From positions 620,001-684,000 of the forward strand of contig CANMGU010000001.1 in NCBI GenBank assembly GCA_947497455.1: 64,000 nucleotides of DNA, read 5' to 3'. Made by a program: the position numbers and the translations under genes. Positions 28,000 to 37,821 of the stretch are shown here, piece after piece; the stretch's first letter is position 1; every line of letters starts with the position of its first letter. The notes below the pieces were generated by a model. It was not told the DNA's origin. It was given only the letters and a program-made list of their open reading frames with translations, and made no database searches. The DNA is from an uncultured Sphingomonadaceae bacterium (GTDB taxonomy: Bacteria; Pseudomonadota; Alphaproteobacteria; Sphingomonadales; Sphingomonadaceae).

Positions 28000-29330
28000 T
28001 GCGTTCGTCCGCCTTTGCCAATAAAAGCTATGCCATTTTGGGCCTGGCGCGATCCGGCATGGCGACGCTCGATGCACTGCATGCTAGCGGTGCGAGAATA
28101 TTGGCCTGGGATGTTCGCGAGGATTTGCGCGAGGCGGCCAACGACAAGGCGATTATCGCTGATCCTTTGGAATCTGATCTCAGTGATTATGATGCGATAA
28201 TCGTGTCGCCCGGTGTGCCGCTCAACACCCATCCGATCCGCGACAAGGCGGCCGATGATGGTGTCCCGATTATTGGGGATATCGAATTGTTCGCACAGGC
28301 GCGTCGGTCGTTACCGCCACATCGTGTCGTCGGAATTACTGGCACCAATGGTAAATCCACGACCACAGCGCTTTTGCATCACATCATCCAAAGCGCAGCA
28401 TTGCCGACCCATATGGGCGGCAATATCGGTGTGCCAATTCTGTCGCAGGAACCGCTGGCAGCAGGGGGTGTCTATGTGCTGGAACTGTCCAGCTATCAGA
28501 TTGATTTGACCCACAATCTCGATTGCGACGTTGCAATGTTGCTCAATATCAGTCCGGATCATCTCGATCGCTACGACAATTATGATGCCTATGCCGCAGC
28601 GAAGGTCCGTCTATTCGACATGATGGGGCCGAACCATGTTGCGATTTTCGGCAGTGCTGATGAAAAGACGCAACTTGCGTTGCAGTTCATCCGGGACGAA
28701 GGCCGGGTTCAGACTATTGTGGATAGCAGCTCTGTCACTTTGGAAGGGCAGGCCGATTGGCCATCGCTGCAAGGCCCCCATAATCTACAAAATGCAATTG
28801 CTGCGGTGGTCGCTGCGGAAGCCTTGGGCATACATGAACATCAATGGCGCCCCGCTCTGACAAGTTTCAAAGGACTCCCGCACCGGATGGAGCGCGTGGC
28901 TGAGGTCGATGGCGTATTATTTGTTAATGACAGCAAGGCAACCAATCCTGCCTCGACCGGCCCCGCCCTTGGTGCCTATCCCAAAATCCACTGGATTGCG
29001 GGTGGATTACCGAAAAGCGACGACCTGAAGGAATGCGAACCGTATTTTGGCAATGTCCTGCAGGCTTATACGATTGGCGATGCCGGACCGAAGTTCAGCG
29101 AATTGCTTGCTCCTCATATGCAGGTCGATTCTTGCGAGATGATCTTGACCGCGGTGCAGCATGCGGCTGCCAATGCGAAGCCCGGCGAAGTTGTCCTGCT
29201 GTCACCGGCCTGTGCATCCTTTGACCAGTTTAAGGATTTTGAAGCGCGGGGCGATTGCTTCCGCAATGCAGTGGATAGCGTCATCGAAAATAATCTGATC
29301 GGAACAGCGGCTGGGGGCAGTATAGAATGA
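27996..29330 (+). CDS. murD: UDP-MurNAc-L-alanine:D-glutamate ligase
   Basis: Adds D-glutamate as second stem residue. N-terminal Rossmann-like UDP-binding domain ([17 protein letters not shown]), ATP loop [25 protein letters not shown] and [11 protein letters not shown] motifs. 444 residues. Overlaps neighbours by 4 bases on both sides. Confidence 0.97.
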   Translation: MMRSSAFANKSYAILGLARSGMATLDALHASGARILAWDVREDLREAANDKAIIADPLESDLSDYDAIIVSPGVPLNTHPIRDKAADDGVPIIGDIELFAQARRSLPPHRVVGITGTNGKSTTTALLHHIIQSAALPTHMGGNIGVPILSQEPLAAGGVYVLELSSYQIDLTHNLDCDVAMLLNISPDHLDRYDNYDAYAAAKVRLFDMMGPNHVAIFGSADEKTQLALQFIRDEGRVQTIVDSSSVTLEGQADWPSLQGPHNLQNAIAAVVAAEALGIHEHQWRPALTSFKGLPHRMERVAEVDGVLFVNDSKATNPASTGPALGAYPKIHWIAGGLPKSDDLKECEPYFGNVLQAYTIGDAGPKFSELLAPHMQVDSCEMILTAVQHAAANAKPGEVVLLSPACASFDQFKDFEARGDCFRNAVDSVIENNLIGTAAGGSIE

Positions 29331-30580
29331 CCGATGGAACAACCTCAAACAGTGCATCGTCGGGAGGTGCATTGCCCGAAATTGCGGCAGGCCTGAAAAA
29401 GAAGCGGTTTCAGCTGGAATCGCGTCTCGGACGCAGTGACCGTTCGCCATTGGCAATCTGGTTCTGGGAACTGGACCGGGTGTTGCTGGCTTTGATGCTC
29501 ACCTTGATTGCTATTGGCCTGATTGCAGTGGCCGCGGCATCGCCTGTGACTGCGTTGAAGCATAGTACGGCCGCAGTTTCGCTGGATCCGCTCTACTATT
29601 TCTATCGTCAACTGGGCTGGGTGATTGTGGGTATCCCGGTGATGTTGGTTGTTTCGATGCTTCCCAAGGAACAGGCCCGGCGTTTCGCGATCATCGCCGC
29701 TGTAGCAGCCTTTGCTTTGCTGTTTCTGGTGCCGATTTTCGGCAAGACGGTCAACGGCGCACAGCGCTGGATTGGCTATGGATTTGCCACGCTTCAACCC
29801 GGCGAGTTCCTAAAGCCCTTTTATGCCGTTTCGCTTGCATGGCTGTTATCGCTGCGGGTTAAGGATCCATCACTGCCAGTGATCTCATTGTCTTTTGTGC
29901 TGACAGGTGTTGTTGCCCTGTTGTTGATGATGCAGCCTAATCTGGGGCAGACTATTATATTCTGCGGGATCTGGTTTGTTTTGATGATGATCTCCGGTCT
30001 TTCCGCACGACTAATTGCCGCAATGGGCGTCGTCGGCGTGAGTGGATTGGTTGCTGCCTATTTCTTTTATCCGGTGGCAACACAGCGGATCAACTCTTGG
30101 CTGTTTGGCGGTGATGAATTTGATCAGGTCATGCTGGCCCACAAAGCGCTGACCGGAGGCGGCCTGCTGGGCACTGGTCCGGGGTTGGGGACCGCCAAGT
30201 TCAAGTTGCCAGAAGCGCATACGGATTATATATTCTCGGTCATTGGCGAGGAATTCGGACTATTGGCCTGTGTTGCTATTGCTCTGGTCTATCTTGCAAT
30301 CATTGTCCGTGTCTTTTTGCGCCTTCTGGATGAGGAAGATAATTTCATCATTCTCGCCGTCGCCGGACTGACCGCACAATTTGGTGGACAGGCATTGATA
30401 AACATGGCGGTCAACGTGCAACTCTTCCCTTCCAAGGGTATGACATTGCCATTGGTAAGCTATGGTGGCTCTTCGTTCCTCGCCCTGTCGCTGGGTGTTG
30501 GACTGTTGCTGGCATTCACGCGCAGAAATCCCTATTTAGATCGCTCACTTTATGTCACAAATGGGATGGTGACCAGATGA
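29327..30580 (+). CDS. ftsW: septal peptidoglycan glycosyltransferase FtsW
   Basis: SEDS-family polymerase that works with FtsI to build septal glycan from lipid II. Ten membrane helices after an about 45-residue polar cytoplasmic N-terminus; conserved NGAQRWIGYGFATLQPGEFLK and the C-terminal FPSKGMTLPLVSYGGSS segment. 417 residues. Overlaps murD and murG by 4 bases. Confidence 0.97.
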   Translation: MTDGTTSNSASSGGALPEIAAGLKKKRFQLESRLGRSDRSPLAIWFWELDRVLLALMLTLIAIGLIAVAAASPVTALKHSTAAVSLDPLYYFYRQLGWVIVGIPVMLVVSMLPKEQARRFAIIAAVAAFALLFLVPIFGKTVNGAQRWIGYGFATLQPGEFLKPFYAVSLAWLLSLRVKDPSLPVISLSFVLTGVVALLLMMQPNLGQTIIFCGIWFVLMMISGLSARLIAAMGVVGVSGLVAAYFFYPVATQRINSWLFGGDEFDQVMLAHKALTGGGLLGTGPGLGTAKFKLPEAHTDYIFSVIGEEFGLLACVAIALVYLAIIVRVFLRLLDEEDNFIILAVAGLTAQFGGQALINMAVNVQLFPSKGMTLPLVSYGGSSFLALSLGVGLLLAFTRRNPYLDRSLYVTNGMVTR

Positions 30581-31776
30581 GCTTTACGAAACATTATGTC
30601 CTCGCCGCCGGTGGCACCGGCGGCCATATGATTCCCGCCTATGCGCTGGCCAAGGAACTTGTTCAGCGCGGTCACCGTGTTGCTTTGATCACCGATGAAC
30701 GCGGCGAGAAAATTCCCGGCATGGTCGACGATGGCCAGGTCCATGTTCTGCCTGCAGGCAGAATCACCAAGGACCCGCGTGGTTGGCTATCTGGTGCACG
30801 CGCGATCATGAAGGGTCGCAAGATGGCGATGCAGCTCTATGATGCGTTTGAGCCATCTGCCGTTGTCGGCTTTGGCGGCTATCCTGCATTTCCCGCTCTA
30901 CTGGCGGCGAACCGCAAGAATATCCCGACAATTGTCCATGAACAAAACGCCGTACTGGGTCGGGTCAACCGGCTGGCGGCACGTTCGGTCAATGCGATTG
31001 CGACCGCATATCCCGATATTTTAAGGCTGAAGCCCAAATATCAAGAAAAGGTCCATCTGGTTGGCAATCCAGTGCGTGAGGAAGTCGTTGCGCTGCGCGA
31101 GGAGCCCTATCCACCGCTGACCGAGGAAGGCATTTTCCGCGTGCTTGTAACGGGCGGTAGTCAAGGTGCGACAATCCTGTCGGACATTGTGCCCGATGGT
31201 CTGGCGTTGCTGCCCATGCATCTGCGCCGGCGCTTGCAGGTGACCCAGCAATGCCGGGAACAGGATATCGAACGGGTGCGCGAGAAATATGCCGAACATG
31301 ATATTCCGGCGGAACTGGCAACCTATTTACCGGATTTGCCCCAGCGACTGGGCTGGTCGCATCTGGTGATTGGCCGCGCCGGGGCCTCGACTATTGCCGA
31401 GCTGACAACAGCAGGTCGTCCGGCGATCCTGATCCCGTTGCCGATTGCGACCGATGACCATCAGACGCAAAACGTCCGTGAAATGGTAGCCGCCGGTGGT
31501 GCACGTTCGATTGCGCAGCCGCAATTCACTGCCAAGGAACTTGCCAAACAGATGCAGAAAATGGCGCTCGGCCCTGATGCGTTGCAAAATGCGGCACGCT
31601 TTGCCCGCAAATGTGGCCGGCCCGATGCGGTCAGTGATCTGGCTGATCTGGTAGAAAGCATTGGCACGTCACCGCTGTCCAAGCCTTTAAAGGTCAAGTC
31701 AGACTCACCGCAACTGTCTCCTAACCAGCGTCCGGCGCTGGCGAAGAACGTGTTGGCAAAAGAAAGCATGCAATGA
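30577..31776 (+). CDS. murG: lipid II synthase MurG (GlcNAc transferase)
   Basis: Peripheral GT28 enzyme that adds GlcNAc to lipid I. GGTGGH at 12-17, [25 protein letters not shown] and the acceptor/donor motifs VTGGSQGA and [24 protein letters not shown] are visible. At 399 residues it is about 30 longer than usual because of a polar lysine/serine/proline C-terminal extension ([14 protein letters not shown]). Overlaps ftsW and murC by 4 bases. Confidence 0.97.
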   Translation: MSFTKHYVLAAGGTGGHMIPAYALAKELVQRGHRVALITDERGEKIPGMVDDGQVHVLPAGRITKDPRGWLSGARAIMKGRKMAMQLYDAFEPSAVVGFGGYPAFPALLAANRKNIPTIVHEQNAVLGRVNRLAARSVNAIATAYPDILRLKPKYQEKVHLVGNPVREEVVALREEPYPPLTEEGIFRVLVTGGSQGATILSDIVPDGLALLPMHLRRRLQVTQQCREQDIERVREKYAEHDIPAELATYLPDLPQRLGWSHLVIGRAGASTIAELTTAGRPAILIPLPIATDDHQTQNVREMVAAGGARSIAQPQFTAKELAKQMQKMALGPDALQNAARFARKCGRPDAVSDLADLVESIGTSPLSKPLKVKSDSPQLSPNQRPALAKNVLAKESMQ

Positions 31777-33179
31777 AGGGTGTCGGCACAGATATTGGGA
31801 CGATCCATTTTGTCGGCATTGGCGGCATCGGCATGTCCGGCATTGCCGAAGTCATGCACAATCTCGGCTATCAGGTGCAGGGTTCCGATATAGCAGAAAG
31901 CTATATTGTTGAAGGCCTGCGCGCCAAAGGCATCAAGGTGACCATCGGCCAGAAGGCGGAGAATGTCGAAGGCACTGCCGTGGTGGTTATCTCGACCGCC
32001 GTGAAGCGTGGCAATCCGGAAGTGGAAAAGGCTTTGGAAGACCGTATTCCGCTCGTCCGACGTGCAGAAATGCTGGCCGAGCTGATGCGGTTGAAACGGA
32101 CGATCGCAATTGCCGGGACCCATGGCAAGACGACGACAACCTCGATGGTTGCGGCGATGCTGGATGCCGGCGGGATTGATCCGACCGTGATCAATGGCGG
32201 GATCATCAACAGCTATGGCTCCAACGCACGTCTGGGTGACAGCGAATGGATGGTGGTTGAAGCGGATGAAAGCGATGGCAGCTTCCTGCGTCTCGATGGC
32301 ACGATTGCGGTTGTCACCAATATCGACCCGGAACATCTCGATCATTATGGCAGCTTTGACAAGATCAAGGACAGTTTCGTCGAGTTTATCGAAAATGTGC
32401 CCTTTTATGGTGCAGCGATCCTGTGTCTCGATCACCCGGAAGTGCAGGCGATCCTGCCGCGTATCCGCGATCGTCGGCTGATCACCTATGGCTTTTCTGC
32501 GCAAGCTGACGTGAAGGGCGTCAATGTCACGCCCATCCCGGGCGGTAATCGCTTTGATGTGGTCGTGCGTGACCGTGATGGCGAGACCCGGACGATCGAA
32601 GGCATCACGCTGCCCATGCCCGGGCGGCATAATGTTGAGAACGCAATTGCAGCGGTCGCGGTAGGCCTCGAGATGGGCATGAGCGATGAACAGATTGCCA
32701 GTGGCTTCGATCAGTTTGGCGGCGTCAAGCGGCGCTTCACGAAAGTCGGTGAAGTCGATGGCGCGATCATCATCGACGACTATGGCCATCACCCCGTCGA
32801 AATCCGCGCCGTGCTCTCCGCCGCGCGCGAAGGCGCAGAAGGTCGTGTCATTGCAGTGGTTCAGCCGCATCGCTTCACCCGTTTGCGCGATCATATGGAA
32901 GATTTCCAGCAAGCGTTTAACGATGCCGATATGGTCTATGTCACCCCCGTCTTTGTCGCCGGCGAAGAACCGATAGAAGGCGTGGACAGCGAAGCTCTTG
33001 CCGCTGGCTTGCGCAAACGCGGACATAGGGTTGCGGAAACCGTGGCGGACGAAGCGGATTTGACTCAGCGCCTTGCCGACGTTGCGGAAGACAAGGACAT
33101 GATTGTCTGCCTTGGCGCCGGCGACATCACCAAATGGGCGGCGGGACTGGCTGATGGCATGAAAGCGGTGCGGTCATGA
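31773..33179 (+). CDS. murC: UDP-MurNAc:L-alanine ligase
   Basis: Adds the first stem-peptide residue. N-terminal [17 protein letters not shown] (UDP-binding), ATP loop [41 protein letters not shown] and [10 protein letters not shown] are all MurC signatures. 468 residues. Overlaps murG and murB by 4 bases. Confidence 0.98.
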   Translation: MKGVGTDIGTIHFVGIGGIGMSGIAEVMHNLGYQVQGSDIAESYIVEGLRAKGIKVTIGQKAENVEGTAVVVISTAVKRGNPEVEKALEDRIPLVRRAEMLAELMRLKRTIAIAGTHGKTTTTSMVAAMLDAGGIDPTVINGGIINSYGSNARLGDSEWMVVEADESDGSFLRLDGTIAVVTNIDPEHLDHYGSFDKIKDSFVEFIENVPFYGAAILCLDHPEVQAILPRIRDRRLITYGFSAQADVKGVNVTPIPGGNRFDVVVRDRDGETRTIEGITLPMPGRHNVENAIAAVAVGLEMGMSDEQIASGFDQFGGVKRRFTKVGEVDGAIIIDDYGHHPVEIRAVLSAAREGAEGRVIAVVQPHRFTRLRDHMEDFQQAFNDADMVYVTPVFVAGEEPIEGVDSEALAAGLRKRGHRVAETVADEADLTQRLADVAEDKDMIVCLGAGDITKWAAGLADGMKAVRS

Positions 33180-34093
33180 CGGTGGCCACAGCCCTCCCAG
33201 AAACCCGCGGCAAGCTAACCGCCGAAGCACCACTGGCGCCGCTCGTCTGGTTCAAAAGCGGCGGTCCGGCCGAATGGCTGTTTGCGCCCAAGGATATTGA
33301 AGATCTGCAGCAATTTTTGCGGAACCTCGATCCAGCTATGCCTGTTTGGCCGTTAGGGCTGGGATCCAATCTCATCATTCGCGACGGTGGAAAGCGCGGT
33401 GTGACGGTGCGATTGGGCAAGGCTTTTGCCGGGATTGAAACCGTTGGCAAGGGGCGGTTCGGAATAGATAGTGCACTGATTTGCGGTGCCGGTGCGCCCG
33501 GTATTTCCGCTGCCAGCATGGCGCGCGATCACGGTATTGCGGGCATGGAATTTTTGCGTGGTATTCCGGGTACAATTGGTGGTGCGGTTCGGATGAATGC
33601 CGGTGCTTATGGCCGGGAAGTCTGCGATATATTGGAAAGCGCGGAAGTCGTCCTGCGTACCGGCGAGCTGCAAACCATTGCGCTGGCGGATATGGGATAT
33701 ACCTATCGCCATTCTGAGTTGCCGGAAGGGGCTATCGTGGTCAGCGCTACGCTACGAGGAACCGATGGCGATCCAGAAATTATCGGAGCGGAAATGAAAC
33801 GCATCGCCGACGAGCGCGAAGCGTCCCAACCGCTGCGTTCCAAAACTGGCGGTTCCACTTTCAAGAATCCCGACGGACACAAGGCATGGCAACTGGTCGA
33901 TGAAGCCGGTTGCCGCGGTCTTCAGGTGGGGCAAGCGCAGGTTTCTGAGAAGCATTGCAACTTCCTGCTGAATCTGGGCGGTGCAACCTCGGCAGATATT
34001 GAAGCGCTGGGCGAAGAAGTGCGCCGCCGCGTCAAGGAACATAGCGGCGTTGAACTGCAATGGGAGATACAGCGCGTGGGGGACGAAGCATGA
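33176..34093 (+). CDS. murB: UDP-N-acetylenolpyruvoylglucosamine reductase
   Basis: FAD enzyme that completes UDP-MurNAc synthesis using NADPH. FAD-binding motifs [12 protein letters not shown] and [18 protein letters not shown], proton donor region [10 protein letters not shown], and the C-terminal [16 protein letters not shown]. It is a type I-like short enzyme of 305 residues. Its stop overlaps the following DUF4262 gene by 4 bases (ATGA), not ddl as would be usual. Confidence 0.97.
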   Translation: MTVATALPETRGKLTAEAPLAPLVWFKSGGPAEWLFAPKDIEDLQQFLRNLDPAMPVWPLGLGSNLIIRDGGKRGVTVRLGKAFAGIETVGKGRFGIDSALICGAGAPGISAASMARDHGIAGMEFLRGIPGTIGGAVRMNAGAYGREVCDILESAEVVLRTGELQTIALADMGYTYRHSELPEGAIVVSATLRGTDGDPEIIGAEMKRIADEREASQPLRSKTGGSTFKNPDGHKAWQLVDEAGCRGLQVGQAQVSEKHCNFLLNLGGATSADIEALGEEVRRRVKEHSGVELQWEIQRVGDEA

Positions 34094-34578
34094 GCGAAGC
34101 CCTGACAGAGTTCGAACAGTCCATTCTCGACAATGTCGAACAATATGGGTGCCACCTGAACGGAGTTTTTGACCCGGATGGTAGAGATCCCGATTTCTCT
34201 TATTCGACAGGCTTCACATCTTCGGTCGATCAGCCGGAAGTTATCATATTTGGACTCGAACTAAACCTGATGCAAGCGTTGCTCAACGATACGCTCGAAC
34301 TGTGCAGACAGGGTTTCGATATTACTGAAAACGCTCGAACTGACGCGCTGATTGAAGGGTATTCCTGTGTCTTTCGTCGGGTTCTTCCCGAATGGATTGT
34401 GCCGGAATTTTGGTCCTCTGCAATCTGGTATAATTGTGACTACCTCAGTGGAGAATTTGATCAGGCTGTCCAGTTGGTCTGGCCGGATGAAAGTAATCGT
34501 TTCCCTTGGGAAAAGGGTGTAAGCGCTGGCTATGTCGAGGCCCAACCCGCACTATATGAACCGAGGATCGCGGCATGA
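34090..34578 (+). CDS. DUF4262 domain protein inside the dcw operon
   Basis: 162 residues, beginning [27 protein letters not shown]. It has the DUF4262 pattern: YGCHLNGVFDPDGRDPDFSYSTGF near the start, then QPEVIIFGLELNLMQALLND, and a C-terminal WYNCDYLSGEFDQAVQLVWPD with FPWEKG. No signal peptide or membrane helix. It overlaps murB by 4 bases (ATGA) and ddl by 4 bases (ATGA), so it is a fully integrated cistron. The function of DUF4262 is unknown; a link with wall synthesis is only suggested by position. Confidence 0.88.
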   Translation: MSEALTEFEQSILDNVEQYGCHLNGVFDPDGRDPDFSYSTGFTSSVDQPEVIIFGLELNLMQALLNDTLELCRQGFDITENARTDALIEGYSCVFRRVLPEWIVPEFWSSAIWYNCDYLSGEFDQAVQLVWPDESNRFPWEKGVSAGYVEAQPALYEPRIAA

Positions 34579-35498
34579 CCGATAAGCTTCATGTTGTCGT
34601 TTTAATGGGTGGCTGGTCTGCCGAACGTGAAGTGTCCTTGATGAGCGGCAGCGGTGTGGCCGATGCGCTTGAGAAGAACGGCCATAAGGTTTCTCGCATA
34701 GATATGGACCGCAATCTGGCAATGGTGCTGGATGCGGTAAAACCCGATGTCGTGTTCAACGCGCTGCATGGTTGTCCCGGTGAAGACGGCACGGTGCAGG
34801 GCATGCTTGATCTGATGCAGATCCCCTATACACATAGCGGGTTGGTGACTTCGGTCATCGCCATCGACAAGGAACTGACCAAGCAGCAATTGGTGCCCGC
34901 TGGTATTCCGATGCCTGAGGGCAAAATGGTCAAGAGCGCTGAGATTTTCAAAGCGGATCCATTGCCGCGCCCTTATGTTCTGAAACCGGTCAACGAAGGC
35001 TCGTCGGTTGGTGTGGCGATCGTCACCGATCAAGGCAATTACGGCAATCCGATAGGCCGTGATGTATCGGGACCCTGGCAGGAATTTGACGAGCTTCTCG
35101 CGGAGCCCTTTATCAAAGGACGCGAACTGACGACCGCTGTCGTCGGCGGCAAAGCTTTATGTGTAACTGAGCTAAGAACCAAAGCCGGTTTCTACGACTA
35201 TGATGCCAAATATACCGAAGGCCTGACGGAGCATATCTGTCCGGCCGAAATTCCGGCGGAGGTTGAAAAACTCTGCCTCGACTATGCGTTGCGTGCACAT
35301 CAGGTGCTGGGTTGCAAAGGAACGTCGCGAACGGACTATCGCTGGGATGATGAATTGGGCGCGGACGGCTTGTTTGTATTGGAGACCAATACCCAGCCCG
35401 GCATGACACCGCTCAGCCTTGTGCCGGAACAGGCCAAACAAATGGGTATAAGTTATGAAGAGCTGGTCGAAATGATCGTTAGGGAAGCCCTGAGATGA
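34575..35498 (+). CDS. ddl: D-alanine-D-alanine ligase
   Basis: ATP-grasp enzyme that makes the D-Ala-D-Ala dipeptide used by MurF. GGWSAEREVSLMSG at the N-terminus, HGCPGEDGTVQGMLD, LKPVNEGSSVGVAIV, GCKGTSRTDYRW and LETNTQPGMTPLSL are DdlB signatures. 307 residues. Overlaps the DUF4262 gene; 10 bases before ftsQ. Confidence 0.97.
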   Translation: MTDKLHVVVLMGGWSAEREVSLMSGSGVADALEKNGHKVSRIDMDRNLAMVLDAVKPDVVFNALHGCPGEDGTVQGMLDLMQIPYTHSGLVTSVIAIDKELTKQQLVPAGIPMPEGKMVKSAEIFKADPLPRPYVLKPVNEGSSVGVAIVTDQGNYGNPIGRDVSGPWQEFDELLAEPFIKGRELTTAVVGGKALCVTELRTKAGFYDYDAKYTEGLTEHICPAEIPAEVEKLCLDYALRAHQVLGCKGTSRTDYRWDDELGADGLFVLETNTQPGMTPLSLVPEQAKQMGISYEELVEMIVREALR

Positions 35499-35508
35499 GG
35501 AAAAGGCG

Positions 35509-36396
35509 ATGACAGCAGCATCAGTGAGACGGACAAATAAGAAGTCCAAAGCTAAGCCTCGTAGGGCGAACAGGAAAAAAGTGCGTCAGGTCTCGATCTT
35601 TGACAAGATTCTGCGTGCCATGCCGGTGACCGAGGCGCAGGTGCAGAAAAGTCTGACCTGGGGGTTGGTCGGCGTGTTTGTTTTGGGTGCCTATAGCGTT
35701 GCGCATTATACCGGTATCAACGAGCGGATCAGCAGTCAGGTTGCAACCTCTGTCGGCGCTGCGGGATTTGAAGTGAAGCGCGTTGAAGTCACTGGGGTCA
35801 ACCGGATCGACGAACTGAAAGTCTACGAAATCACATTGGCACAGAAAGACCGTTCCATGATGCTGGTCGATATTGATCAGGTGCGCGACGATCTGATGGA
35901 CAATGGCTGGATCAAGGATGCTCGGATCTCGCGCCGCTTGCCTGACACATTGGTGGTTGAAATTGTCGAACGGGAACCCGCAGCCGTCTGGCAGCGGGAT
36001 GGTAAATTGTCCCTGATCGACCAAACAGGATATCCGTTGCAACAAATACAGCCGGAAGAAATGCCAGACCTGCCTGTAATTGTGGGTAAAAAAGCCAATA
36101 AACGGGTGCCGGAGCTTACCAAATTGCTGAACGTTGCTCCGGCTCTCAGTCCGATGGTGACAGGCGCGACCTGGATCGGCAATCGGCGCTGGAATCTGGA
36201 ATTTGAAAGTGGGGAAACGCTCGCATTGCCGGAAGGGGAAGAGACAGCGGCTGCGGCCCTGCTCAACTTTGCTCGAATGGACGGCGTTAATCGCCTACTC
36301 GGACGTGGGGTGGTTCATTTTGATTTGCGCGATTCAGAGCGCGCTTATCTTCGGATGCCGCCGAAGGCCGAGACATCATCGGAACCAGAGAGTTAA
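35509..36396 (+). CDS. ftsQ: cell division protein FtsQ
   Basis: Bitopic divisome protein. Basic cytoplasmic N-terminus (RRTNKKSKAKPRRANRKK), membrane helix about 46-66, POTRA domain (FEVKRVEVTGVNRIDELKVYEITL; RDDLMDNGWIKDARISRRLPDTLVVEIVEREPAAVW) and the FtsQ beta domain ending HFDLRDSERAYLRMP. 295 residues. A 61-base gap separates it from ftsA. Confidence 0.95.
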   Translation: MTAASVRRTNKKSKAKPRRANRKKVRQVSIFDKILRAMPVTEAQVQKSLTWGLVGVFVLGAYSVAHYTGINERISSQVATSVGAAGFEVKRVEVTGVNRIDELKVYEITLAQKDRSMMLVDIDQVRDDLMDNGWIKDARISRRLPDTLVVEIVEREPAAVWQRDGKLSLIDQTGYPLQQIQPEEMPDLPVIVGKKANKRVPELTKLLNVAPALSPMVTGATWIGNRRWNLEFESGETLALPEGEETAAAALLNFARMDGVNRLLGRGVVHFDLRDSERAYLRMPPKAETSSEPES

Positions 36397-36457
36397 ACAA
36401 GACGCTATCGATTGGGGGCACCATGAGGCAGCAAAAAGGATATAAGGGAACAGACAC

Positions 36458-37717
36458 ATGGCAGCACGGGTAGAAAAGATTTTTACCGCTTTGGATATCG
36501 GATCGTCCAAGATCACCGCGATGATCGCTGGTCGGATGGACAATGGCGATATTACCGTGCTGGGAACCGGGCAGCGAGCCAGTAAAGGCGTGAAGCGCGG
36601 TTATATTGCCGATACCGAACGGACCGAACTGGATGTCCGCGACGCAGTTGAACAGGCTGAGCGTATTGCCGGAACCAATATTGATGATGTCTGGGTGAGC
36701 TTTTCGGCCGGTGGTTTGAACAGCATGCTGACATCTGTTGAAACAGAACTCGGCGGTCACCGGATTGAGCAGGAGGATATTGACCATCTGTTGAATGCCG
36801 GACGCAACAGCATCGATCCACAAGGCAAGATGGTGCTGCATGCGCAGCCCGCGCTCTATACAATAGATGGACTGGCCGGAGTGAAGAAGCCGAAGGGTCT
36901 GCATGCTGACCGCCTGGGCGTGGACATCCATGTGATCCTTGCTGACGCATCGCCGGTACGCAATATCGACATGAGTGTACGCGGTGCCCATCTTAACGTG
37001 AAATCGATTATCGCGTCTCCCATTGCGGCTGGCACAGCCTGTCTGTCCAAGGAGGAACGCGAGCTGGGTGTGGCACTTGTCGAACTGGGAGCAGAGGTTA
37101 CCAACGTTTCCTTGTTTGCAGGGGGTATGCTGGTCGGTCTCGCGACGCTGCCTTATGGCGCAGCCGATATTACCGATGATATTGCATCATCCTTTGGTTT
37201 GCGCCGCGCGCAGGCAGAACGGATTAAGTGTTTTCATGGATCAGCCACGACCAGCCCGCGTGACAATCATGACGTGATCGATCTGCAACTGGACGAGACC
37301 GGACCGGAAACCGACGAAGAAGGGCGCATTACCAAAGCGCAGCTGATCGGTGTTATCCGTCAGCGCCTTGATCATCTGATTGGTGAAATTGGCCAGACGC
37401 TGAAAACACTTGGTTTTACAGGACCGGTCGGACGGCAGGTCGTGCTATGTGGTGGTGGTGCCGAACTCAAAGGGATTGCCGATTACGCGCAATCGGCATT
37501 GGGCCAAACTGTTCGCATCGGACGGCCTACTGGTCTGACAGCTTTGCCAGATGCGCATAGCGGCCCGGGGTTTGTCGGTCTGGCGGGTCTCGCGCTTTAT
37601 GCCTCGCAAGAACCTGTCGACCTCAGATCGCTTTCCAGTAGCCATCAAAACGTCCACAAATATGCCGGTTCTGCGGTAATTGGGCGGTTGATGTCGGCAA
37701 TCCGGGGGAATTTTTAA
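36458..37717 (+). CDS. ftsA: cell division protein FtsA
   Basis: Actin-like ATPase that tethers FtsZ to the membrane. Phosphate loop TALDIGSSKITAMIAG, the 1C insertion region, LVELGAEVTNVSLFAGG and VLCGGGAELKGIADYAQ are conserved. The C-terminal GSAVIGRLMSAIRGNF forms the amphipathic membrane-binding helix. 419 residues. Confidence 0.97.
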   Translation: MAARVEKIFTALDIGSSKITAMIAGRMDNGDITVLGTGQRASKGVKRGYIADTERTELDVRDAVEQAERIAGTNIDDVWVSFSAGGLNSMLTSVETELGGHRIEQEDIDHLLNAGRNSIDPQGKMVLHAQPALYTIDGLAGVKKPKGLHADRLGVDIHVILADASPVRNIDMSVRGAHLNVKSIIASPIAAGTACLSKEERELGVALVELGAEVTNVSLFAGGMLVGLATLPYGAADITDDIASSFGLRRAQAERIKCFHGSATTSPRDNHDVIDLQLDETGPETDEEGRITKAQLIGVIRQRLDHLIGEIGQTLKTLGFTGPVGRQVVLCGGGAELKGIADYAQSALGQTVRIGRPTGLTALPDAHSGPGFVGLAGLALYASQEPVDLRSLSSSHQNVHKYAGSAVIGRLMSAIRGNF

Positions 37718-37821
37718 GAATTTACGAAAAAAATTAACTTTTCGGGTGATTCCCGCATCAAATTTGTGCAAAGCGTTACCCAAATGTTACACATCGAGTT
37801 TATGTCTGGGGAGACAGTAAA

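Noticed and set aside
31461..33026. Long minus-strand open frame opposite murC (521 aa)
   Set aside because: It is antisense to murC, has no ribosome site or recognisable motif, and codon structure follows murC on the plus strand.
37721..37738. CtrA-like site (TTTAC then TTAAC) upstream of ftsZ
   Set aside because: The spacing is 8 bases, not the 7 of the TTAA-N7-TTAA consensus, and one half site is degenerate; kept only as a remark.
37748..37752. GATTC (GANTC methylation site) in the ftsZ leader
   Set aside because: A single GANTC is expected by chance; cell-cycle control through CcrM cannot be claimed.
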